Source of the DNA: an uncultured Bifidobacteriaceae bacterium
Lineage (GTDB): Bacteria; Actinomycetota; Actinomycetes; Actinomycetales; Bifidobacteriaceae
Length of the DNA: 50,671 nucleotides
Direction of reading: 5' to 3'
Assembly: GCA_946891915.1 (NCBI GenBank)
Contig: CAMPNN010000006.1
Location: 1 to 50,671 of the forward strand
Notes under the pieces: model-generated
The model's database searches: none
What the model saw: only the letters and a program-made list of their open reading frames with translations
Told to the model about the DNA's origin: nothing
Translations under genes and position numbers: made by a program
In this document: positions 17,808 through 25,600 of the stretch, piece by piece
Numbering within the stretch: the stretch's first letter is position 1
Layout: the number at the start of each line of letters is the position of its first letter

Positions 17808-18365
17808 ATGGCATCACCAATGAAAAAGCTTATGAAAAAAGCACATCATAGTAAGTACGTTTTGTTGCTGATGCGTCATGCTAAAGCTGAGGCTCCTCAA
17901 ATGGGTGACGATTGGGGGCGTGGTCTTACTGATAAGGGCTTGAAGCAGGCGAAAATTATGGCAAAAGGCTTGGAGTCTTTGAAGCTTGTTCCGGATTATA
18001 TTGTGTGTTCTAGCGCGAATCGTACTGAGCAAACTTTGAAGCGAATGTTGAAGCGTTTTGGCGATGCGCCTGTGGTTGAGTCGCGCAAAAGTCTTTACGA
18101 TGGCGGCATGCAGTCGGTTATGGATGAGTTGCAGGCGGTTCGAGGCGATGTTCATACGACGATGATTGTTGGGCATGAGCCGACAATGTCTATGGCTGCG
18201 CAGTGGCTTTCTTCGCCGGATTCGGATCCGGATGTGCTTGGGGCGATGCGTTTGGGGCTTGCTAATGCGTCGGTTGTGGTGCTTGTGTCTGATCGTCCAT
18301 TTGCAACTTGCGGCTTGCGCGGCGCCACGGCCCTCGCAATCCTCACGCCCAAATCCTTTGCCTAA
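17808..18365 (+). CDS. SixA-like histidine phosphatase family protein
   Basis: A 185-aa cytoplasmic member of the phosphoglycerate-mutase-like superfamily, closest in shape to SixA phosphohistidine phosphatase. The catalytic RHA (Arg23-His24-Ala25) sits in LLLMRHAKAE, then GLTDKGLKQAKIMAKGL and CSSANRTEQTL, with the second histidine in IVGHEPTM. GGAGAG precedes the ATG. The nine-base gap after the methyltransferase suggests one transcript. The actual substrate is not evident. Confidence 0.88.
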   Translation: MASPMKKLMKKAHHSKYVLLLMRHAKAEAPQMGDDWGRGLTDKGLKQAKIMAKGLESLKLVPDYIVCSSANRTEQTLKRMLKRFGDAPVVESRKSLYDGGMQSVMDELQAVRGDVHTTMIVGHEPTMSMAAQWLSSPDSDPDVLGAMRLGLANASVVVLVSDRPFATCGLRGATALAILTPKSFA

Positions 18366-18634
18366 TTAATAACACGCTGATTCCTATTGTTAAAAGAACA
18401 CTAGCATCCGTGCTGCTGCACACACCACACCAAAAATAACCCCCACCTGCAGCGCACCTACCCGTAGCTTAATTTCGTGACTTTAGTGTACGAATACCAG
18501 TGTGGTAGAGATTTGAGATTTTTTGCACTGAACGAAGGCGGACGTCAGAGCCGCAGGCTGCTGACAAGCCGAGCGAAGAAGAAAAATCGAAAAATCTCTG
18601 CGATAAGACACGGTTATTAACGATTAAGCACGCA

Positions 18635-18775
18635 GAGTTTGGGGGATTTCTCTACGAGAACTAAAAGAGGACTGAGGAAGCAACATTCTTTTAAGAACAA
18701 AGCAGACATAGAAATCCTCTAACAGTCAGGGCGACGAAGGACGGGACGTTCGAGGAGAGAAATCCCCCCAAACTC
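18635..18775. repeat. Inverted repeat with 19-bp arms within copy 2
   Basis: GAGTTTGGGGGATTTCTCT (18635-18653) pairs with 18756-18775 with one bulged C, and flanking CGC/GCG extends the stem. The roughly 100-base interior contains AGAGGA...TCCTCT, so it could fold further. It could be a structured RNA or a small mobile-element remnant; no transposase is present. Confidence 0.65.
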
Positions 18776-18830
18776 GCGACACGTTAATCAAGAGCGTAGC
18801 GCTGTCCTCACGGCTAATTGCCGTTCGGCT

Positions 18831-18875
18831 GAGCTTGCGTTGAAAGCACACTGTGCTTTCAACTTGAGCAAGCTC
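18831..18875. repeat. 45-nt two-tier hairpin module
   Basis: Outer stem GAGCTTGC/GCAAGCTC (8 bp) encloses inner stem TTGAAAGCACA/TGTGCTTTCAA (11 bp) with a conserved unpaired CTTGA on the 3' side. The same 45-base geometry occurs at 28541-28585 (inverted) and 28631-28675. Confidence 0.8.
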
Positions 18876-19110
18876 ACGCTCCGAGTTGCTTTCGCGCGCG
18901 CAATGCTGCGCTCAAGCAGGTCGTCGCGCTAGTAATTTCCATTGCTCACATTTCGCCAAGGAAAAAACACACACGAAATTAAGCATATAAATTAAGCTTA
19001 TAACGACACCCCAAGTTCTTCAATGACCACTTTCGCTCATTTCTTTGCTAGGCTAAAGCGAGTTGAAAGAAACAAATTTGTGTTGACGAAAAGAAATTTT
19101 TGGAGTGCGT

Positions 19111-21453
19111 ATGTCTAAGGCTTTAACTTCGGTGTCTGGTTTCCCACGTATTGGCGCTAATCGTGAGTTGAAGAAGATTATTGAACGTTACTGGAAGCAG
19201 GATGCTTCTTTGGATGAAGTGCGTGAGGTTGCTCAATCTTTGCGCGCTAAGCATTGGCGTTTGCAGGCGGAAGCTGGGATTGATTTAATTCCAAGTAATG
19301 ATTTTAGCTACTATGATCAAATGCTTGATACGGCTATTTTGCTTGGTGCTGTGCCGGAGCGTTATAATGCTTTGAATTTTGAGCATGCTGAGGATACGCT
19401 TTTTGCTATTGCGCGTGGCTACCAGGGTGAGCGCGGTGATGTGACGGCGTTGCCGATGAAGAAGTGGTTTACGACGAACTACCACTATATTGTGCCGGAA
19501 GTTGAGAATCCGGAAGGCTTGCGTTTGGCTGGAACTAAGCCTTTTGACGAGTTTTTGGAGGCTCGCGCGCAGGGATTGGAAACGAAGCCTGTGCTGATTG
19601 GACCGTACACTTTCTTGAAGTTGGCTCGTACTCCTGAAGCTCAGGAGTTGGAAGTAACTGAGTCTGTGATTTCGGCGTTAAGTAATGCTTATGCGAGTAT
19701 TGTTAAGCGTTTTGGTGAGCTTCACGCAACTTGGTTGCAGTTTGATGAGCCTTATTTGGCGCTTGATAAAGAGGAAGGCGATTTGGAGCTTTTTGAAGCT
19801 TTGTATAAGCCTTTGCTTGATGCTAGGAGTGCGGAAGTTAAGCTTCTTCTTAACACGTATTTTGGCAATATTGCTGACGCTTACGAGACTGTGAATAATC
19901 TTGGTTTTGACGGTGTTGGTGTTGATTTGGTGGAAGGCAAGGATGAAAATCTTGCAGCAATTGAACGTTATGGTGTGAACGATAAGACTACGCTTTTTGC
20001 TGGCGTTGTGAACGGCCGCAATATTTGGCGTAATGATTATGCTGTGAGCCTTGGGCTTATTGATGCTTTGCGTGAGAATGTTACGGATCGCGTGGCTGTT
20101 TCTTCTGCTTGCTCGCTTCTTCACGTGCCTTTTAGCACTGCTGGTGAGGATGCTTTGGGTGCGGACGTTTTGCAGCATTTTGCTTTTGCTGTTGAAAAGT
20201 TGCAGGAGATTCGCGATATTGCAAATCTTGCTACAGAAAGTGACGAAAATCGCAAATCAAGTAACGTTTTGGCTAAAAATCAGGCTTTGTTTGACGGTTC
20301 GCGCGTGAAGGCGGATGCTGCTGTTGCTAATCGTCTTTCGAATCTTAAAGATTCTGATTTTGTGCGACTGCCGGAAAGGGCGGAACGTCAGCGTTTGCAA
20401 AAGGAATCGCTTGGTTTGCCGGATTTGCCAACGACTACTATTGGTTCCTTCCCGCAAACTAAGGATATTCGTAACGCTAGAGCCGCTCTTCGTAAGGGTG
20501 AGATTTCGCGCGAATCTTATGACGAGTTTATGCGCGATCGTATTGCTAAGTGCATTGAGCATCAGGAGCAGATTGGCTTGGATGTGCTTGTGCATGGTGA
20601 GTTTGAGCGTAATGACATGGTTGAATATTTCGGCCAGCATTTGCGCGGCTTTAAGTTTACGAAGAACGCTTGGGTGCAGTCTTATGGCACTCGCTGCGTG
20701 AAGCCTCCAATCGTGTGGTCGGATGTTTCTCGCGAGTCTGCGATTACTGTGGCTTGGAGTGCTTATGCTCAGAGCTGCACGAAGCATGTTGTTAAGGGCA
20801 TGCTTACTGGACCTGTGACGATTCTTAACTGGTCTTGGCGTCGCGAGGATATTACTCGTGAGCAGCAGACTCAGCAGTTGGCTCTTGCTATTCGCGATGA
20901 AGTGTTGGATTTGGAGCGCGCTGGTATTCGTGTGATTCAGATTGATGAGGCTGCTTTGCGTGAAAAGTTGCCGCTTCGTCGTTCTGATTGGCATAAGAAG
21001 TATTTGGATTGGGCGATTTCTGCTTTCCGCTTGGTTCATTCTGCCGTTTCTGCGACTACGCAAATTCACACGCATATGTGCTATTCGGAGTTTAATGACA
21101 TTATTCGCGACATTGATGCTATGGATGCGGATGTGATTTCTTTCGAGGCTTCTCGTGGCGACTTGGTTGTGCTTGATGCTATTCATGATGCGCATTTTGA
21201 GACTGAGGCTGGTCCTGGCGTTTATGACATTCATTCTCCGCGCGTGCCTGGTAAGGCTGAGCTTGTGGAGCGTATTCACGAGATTTTGCGTAAGATGCCT
21301 GCTGAGAAGCTTTGGATTAACCCGGATTGTGGTCTTAAAACTCGTGGCGACGCTGAAACTTGGCCAAGCTTGGAGAATCTTGTTGCTGCTGCTCGCGAGG
21401 TTAGGGAAGAATTGCAAGATAACAAGCTAATCGATCAGCCGAGCAGGGGGTGA
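19111..21453 (+). CDS. metE: Cobalamin-independent methionine synthase
   Basis: A 780-aa cytoplasmic enzyme that transfers a methyl group from 5-methyl-tetrahydrofolate (polyglutamate) to homocysteine. It shows the MetE two-barrel layout: N-terminal [14 protein letters not shown] and the C-terminal domain from about residue 440 with TTIGSFPQT. Zinc ligands are visible as His and Cys in [12 protein letters not shown], then Cys in [10 protein letters not shown] near the end. A GTG six bases upstream (19105) is possible, but TTGGAG is well placed for ATG 19111. metF starts three bases after the stop, so methyl donor supply and use are coupled. No SAM riboswitch or other known leader was recognised upstream. 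Confidence 0.97.
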   Translation: MSKALTSVSGFPRIGANRELKKIIERYWKQDASLDEVREVAQSLRAKHWRLQAEAGIDLIPSNDFSYYDQMLDTAILLGAVPERYNALNFEHAEDTLFAIARGYQGERGDVTALPMKKWFTTNYHYIVPEVENPEGLRLAGTKPFDEFLEARAQGLETKPVLIGPYTFLKLARTPEAQELEVTESVISALSNAYASIVKRFGELHATWLQFDEPYLALDKEEGDLELFEALYKPLLDARSAEVKLLLNTYFGNIADAYETVNNLGFDGVGVDLVEGKDENLAAIERYGVNDKTTLFAGVVNGRNIWRNDYAVSLGLIDALRENVTDRVAVSSACSLLHVPFSTAGEDALGADVLQHFAFAVEKLQEIRDIANLATESDENRKSSNVLAKNQALFDGSRVKADAAVANRLSNLKDSDFVRLPERAERQRLQKESLGLPDLPTTTIGSFPQTKDIRNARAALRKGEISRESYDEFMRDRIAKCIEHQEQIGLDVLVHGEFERNDMVEYFGQHLRGFKFTKNAWVQSYGTRCVKPPIVWSDVSRESAITVAWSAYAQSCTKHVVKGMLTGPVTILNWSWRREDITREQQTQQLALAIRDEVLDLERAGIRVIQIDEAALREKLPLRRSDWHKKYLDWAISAFRLVHSAVSATTQIHTHMCYSEFNDIIRDIDAMDADVISFEASRGDLVVLDAIHDAHFETEAGPGVYDIHSPRVPGKAELVERIHEILRKMPAEKLWINPDCGLKTRGDAETWPSLENLVAAAREVREELQDNKLIDQPSRG

Positions 21454-21456
21454 GTT

Positions 21457-22311
21457 GTGACTTATAAACCAAAGTTTTCGCTGGAAGTTTTTCCTCCTAA
21501 GCGCACATCTCCTATTGGTACGATTTACGATACTTTGGATGGTTTGAAGGGTCTTGACCCGGATTTTATTTCGGTTACTTACGGCACTGGAAAGCTGCAG
21601 GATCGTACTGCTACTGCGCGTATTGCGAATACTATTCGCTCCGAATACGGTATTGATGCGGTTGCTCATTTAACAGCTCGCTACCTTGATTATGATGCTG
21701 TTGATGAAGCTTTGGAAATGTTTGATAATGCTGGTGTTTCCGGCATTTTGGCTTTGCGCGGAGACGTGATTGCAGGCCAGGAGGCGGCAGGTGTTTTTGA
21801 GCATGCTAGTGACTTGGTTTCCTACATTCGTTCAAAGCGTCCGGATTTGCCGATTTTGGGCGCTTGCTACCCGGAGAAGCATCCGGAAGCGGAAAGTTTG
21901 CAAGCGGATATTGATAATCTGAAGCGCAAAGTTGACGCGGGTGTTACGTATTTAATTTCGCAATTATTCTACGATAATGAAGATTTTTTGCGTTTTCGTG
22001 ATTTAGCTCGCGCTGCCGGCATTAACGTGCCGATTGAGGCTGGAGTGATGCCTGTGGCGAACGCTTCGCAAGTTAAGCGCATGACTAGCTTGTGTGCGTC
22101 TCGTATTACTTCGCAAGTTTCCGCAATGATGGATCGTTGGGGGAGTAATGCTGATTGCTTGCGCGATGCTGGCAGTATTTTTGCTTCTCAGCAGATTAAC
22201 GATTTAATTGCCGAAGGAGTGGATGGCATTCACTTGTATACGATGAATCATCCGGGAATTGCGCGCAGAATTTGGTCGAATGTTAAGCCGCTTTTTACGA
22301 AAATTGGGTAG
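21457..22311 (+). CDS. metF: 5,10-methylenetetrahydrofolate reductase
   Basis: A 284-aa flavoprotein TIM barrel that reduces methylene-THF to methyl-THF, the donor used by MetE. The N-terminal FSLEVFPPKRT contains the catalytic glutamate segment, followed by FISVTYGTG, LRGD, and the YLISQLFYDNEDF and GVMPVANASQ motifs typical of MetF. The start is GTG, with CAGGGGGTGA just upstream overlapping the metE stop region. Translationally coupled second gene of a metE-metF operon. Confidence 0.97.
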   Translation: MTYKPKFSLEVFPPKRTSPIGTIYDTLDGLKGLDPDFISVTYGTGKLQDRTATARIANTIRSEYGIDAVAHLTARYLDYDAVDEALEMFDNAGVSGILALRGDVIAGQEAAGVFEHASDLVSYIRSKRPDLPILGACYPEKHPEAESLQADIDNLKRKVDAGVTYLISQLFYDNEDFLRFRDLARAAGINVPIEAGVMPVANASQVKRMTSLCASRITSQVSAMMDRWGSNADCLRDAGSIFASQQINDLIAEGVDGIHLYTMNHPGIARRIWSNVKPLFTKIG

Positions 22312-22419
22312 GTTATTTGTAGTTTTATTTGCTAATTAAGCTGTAATTTTTGCTATAACAAAAGTTTAGAATCGCTATAAAAACTATTGTTTAGTGCAAA
22401 TTTTTGTGAAAAACGTGCA

Positions 22420-22429
22420 CCCCCCCCCC
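22420..22429. promoter_or_regulatory. C10 homopolymer tract upstream of the first surface-protein gene
   Basis: Ten C residues lie 68 bases upstream of the -35 element. The paralogous region before the second gene has only four C residues at the aligned place. A G5 run (22465-22469) aligns with the G9 run of the other gene. The 365-base gap before the first surface gene otherwise holds the promoter and leader and no gene. Confidence 0.7.
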
Positions 22430-22497
22430 TAATTTGCTTAAACGTTGCAATTAAGCCGATTAGAGGGGGTTTTATGTAATACATCATAACAAGCGTA

Positions 22498-22526
22498 TTG
22501 CAAATTGCTTATACAGTTGATAGCAT
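22498..22526 (+). promoter_or_regulatory. Promoter of the first large surface protein
   Basis: TTGCAA (22498-22503) and TAGCAT (22521-22526) with 17-base spacing. The homologous region before the second gene has TTGCAA-N17-TACTAT. A conserved block GTTTAGAATCGC lies exactly 134 bases upstream of the -35 in both regions. Expected leader is about 145 bases. Confidence 0.6.
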
Positions 22527-22542
22527 CGTGCGTAACTTTGAT

Positions 22543-22561
22543 ACGTAAATTGTATTTACGT
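22543..22561. promoter_or_regulatory. Perfect palindrome at the start of the 5' leader
   Basis: ACGTAAAT-TGT-ATTTACGT is an 8-bp inverted repeat beginning about 17 bases after the -10, so it could be a repressor operator or a 5' leader hairpin. No counterpart was found in the second gene's leader. Confidence 0.5.
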
Positions 22562-22676
22562 TCTTATAAGAGCTTAATGGGAGTGGTACATGGATGTATT
22601 AACCAATAATTTACTTAAGTATTAAGTTCTTTGTGTTTAGTTTGAAAAACGAAAATTGTTTTAAGGAGATAACGTT

Positions 22677-25600
22677 ATGATTAATGCAAAATCTGGAAAG
22701 CATTCGCGTAAGGTTTCCTTGGATGCTGCAGTAAGCAATTCAATTGAAAAGGCTGTGAATGCGCGCAAGGTGGCGGCTTTTACGGTTGGTGCAGCAGGTG
22801 TGCTGGCTGGTGCTGCGTTCGCTTTTGGTGCAACTCCTGCAATGGCAGCGGAAGCTGATTCTTCTTCTGTTGATCCTTCATTTGGAAAGCAGGATTCTAC
22901 GTATGATGCGTACGATTCGTATGGAGCATATGACGCAAATGCATATGACACATATAGCACAGACGCATATGACACAGACACATATGACACAAGCGATAAT
23001 TCAACATATGATTACAATTCTGAGAATAAAAAAACACTAGCGGCAGAAGAGGATAGAGCAGGCGAAGAAAAGAAGCCTAACGAAGTAGACTTCTCCAAGT
23101 CAATGCCAAACGTTTACGAATGGGCAACTCCAAACAATACTTTTGACACTGATCTTGCAAAGCAAGAAGTTGTGTATCATCTTCCAAAGCCAGAAGATGG
23201 CAAGAAGATTGTGCGTGTGGTGATTTTGCCGGATTCGAGAGATGGTATTAATACTGATGAGGAAGCTGCATATAAGAACTTAATTGAGTATGATTCTGAA
23301 CGCGTAGACGAGATGCATCAGACGTATTCTGGAATTTACGAGTTCAAGAAGAATCCTGACGGCAGTGCAGATTTGATTATGAAGCAGCCGTTTAGGGATG
23401 CCGGAATCTCGTCAGGCCAAGGTTATTGCGCAAACCGTTCAATCTTCCTTTACTATAACGAAGGTGATTTGAATCACAACGCAACATCTAATAACTTCCG
23501 TACCGCAACGCTTGTGCCGCCAAAGGTCGCAAAATCAATCGTATTAAAGTATAACGAGCGACTTTCTGCAGATACTGTGCGCAAAATGCTTCACGAAGCA
23601 GTGAATCTTTCAACTGATCACAAGTCTGGTAGCAGTGTAGCTGATCAGATTGTTTCACAAAGTAAGTCAGGTGGTGTTGGCTTGCGCGTTGACGAAAATA
23701 CTGTGAACAACACTCCGGACACGGTGGACGCAAAAATTCCGGAAAGCATGGGCGAATACGACGGCGACATGTTCTCCAAAATCAACACTAAAAATGGCGA
23801 CGGCTACGCACTTGGTTCAAACACACTCAATACCTACATGGTTACTGACCTTGGCATGAAGTCCCCAGCAATACCGCTTACTGTAGTTCGTTACGACGAT
23901 CGTATTGAAAAGCTGGAAGTAGAAAATCCAAATAATCTTACTGCTGACGACAGGAATGCTATTGCAAAGCGCGTTGCTGAAAAGAATCATATTGACGCAA
24001 GTAAAGTCAGCGTAGACAGCGAAGGTAACGCAACTATTAAATTCGATAATCTATTCCAGCAAAATCAGCCTGTTATTAGCAAAGATATGCTGGTTATGAA
24101 GAAGCGCGTGCACTTGCAAGATGGAGATATTGAGCTACCTTCTGGCGAAAATGCTGTGCCTGTTTATAATCCGATTGCGTACTCTAAGGATGATGTTGCT
24201 CGAATTAAGCAAGCTATTTTCGACGCGAATAAGAACAACAGTAAGCTCGGTCTTACTAGCGTAGATCAGATTACTTTGAACTTCTATCCTAAAGAAGAGC
24301 TAACAGTCAATAAATATGACAACAGGAATGGTATTAGTAACGGTCTAAACGAAAATATTATTACCGTTAATATTAATACAGACAAAGCTGTTGGTTCGTT
24401 TAAGTCGGATATTCAAAATAGTAAGATTACGCGTTTTATTGATTTGCGCAAAGATTACGATGTGCAATTTACTGATACAAAGCTTAAAGGCCGTGACAGC
24501 GACGAAGGCTTAGAATGGAGTGAAGATCACAAGACGCTTATTTATCGTTACGATTCTTCGCTTGGAAGCGAGTTTAATACTAACGATCTGATTAAGATGC
24601 TCAAAGCAACGCCTAAGGGAGATTTAGCTTCTAAAGGCTTGCGAAACCTCGATGGTTCCGACCGCTTTAACTTTAGCCGTGAAGGCACGAAGGGTAAAGC
24701 TAAGTATTCTCACATTAATTTCTTCATAGATGAAAACAACGAGCCGATTGGAGTTCTCGATATAGTTTCTCAAACTCCAAAAGGCGCTAATGAGCCGGGT
24801 CTTGCTGTAGCAAATTCTGGAGAAAAGATGAGCGAGTCAGAGTCGAAGGCTGGAAAGTACAGCTTCGACAAAGATAGCGAGTCGGTAACAGTTGCAGCAA
24901 AGGAAGGCAAAGTATACAAGGCGCGTCTGTTCGTGGACCCTTACCATCCGTATTACTACATGGGTGTATACGACAAAGGTAAGAACGTTTACAATACGTC
25001 TAAAGCAATTAATATTCTCTTCGTTCCTCAAACGAAGAACAAGAAGCAGGACTTAATCGCTTCCGTTGACAAGAACAAGACTTTGCTAGACGGAACTCCT
25101 ACGGATCCAACGTATTACAATGCTGATCCTAAGCTTCAAAAAGCTTACGACGACGCTTTAGCTGAAGCTAAGAAAGTATCTGAAGAAGCTAAGAAGAAGA
25201 GCGACGAAGATATTAAGAAGAATCCGGAACTTCAAGCGAAAATTGATAACGTTACGCTTAAGCTCGATAAAGCTCGAAAGAATCTTAACGGTGATCCAAC
25301 CGATAAGGATCCTTTGCAAGAGTCTGTTAAGGAGCATGGTGATGACGCTAATAGCGGAACGCAATCAACCGACAAATACAAGAATTTGGACGGTGACTCG
25401 TTTAAGACTCCTGACGGAAAGCCGGATGACGCTAAGAATGCGAAAGCTAAAGAAGCTAAGAAAACTTACGACGATGCTTTAGCAGAAGCGCAAAAGCTGG
25501 TAGCAAATCCTAACGCTACACAAAAGCAAGTTGATGCAGCAAGAGATACTCTCGATAAAGCTCGCAAAGCTCTTGACGAATTCGCAACAGACAAAGCAAA

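Larger units (their letters stand above)
18500..18930. repeat. Composite palindromic intergenic element (copy 2)
   Basis: This fills most of the 745-base gap between the phosphatase and metE genes. Its left end (18500-18538) is a 39-base block matching the reverse complement of 28738-28776 at 37 of 39 positions. Its right end (18888-18930) matches 9525-9567 at 40 of 43. Inside are a hairpin from about 18508 to 18599 (AGAGATTTGAGATTTT paired with AAAATCGAAAAATCTCT), a long inverted repeat (18635-18775), a small hairpin ACGGC/GCCGT (18810-18824) and a 45-base two-tier hairpin (18831-18875). No open reading frame of note. The rest of the gap (18366-18499, 18931-19110) shows no gene. Confidence 0.8.

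Noticed and set aside
18500..18930. Insertion sequence
   Set aside because: No transposase frame and no clear target duplication; only palindromic noncoding repeats.
18931..19110. SAM riboswitch upstream of metE
   Set aside because: No SAM-type core pairing pattern recognised; the region is mostly AT-rich with short imperfect repeats.
20257..21417. Long open frame (386 aa) on the minus strand opposite metE
   Set aside because: It lies wholly inside metE, its protein is Arg/Leu/Asn-rich with no domain, and it follows the codon bias of the sense gene.
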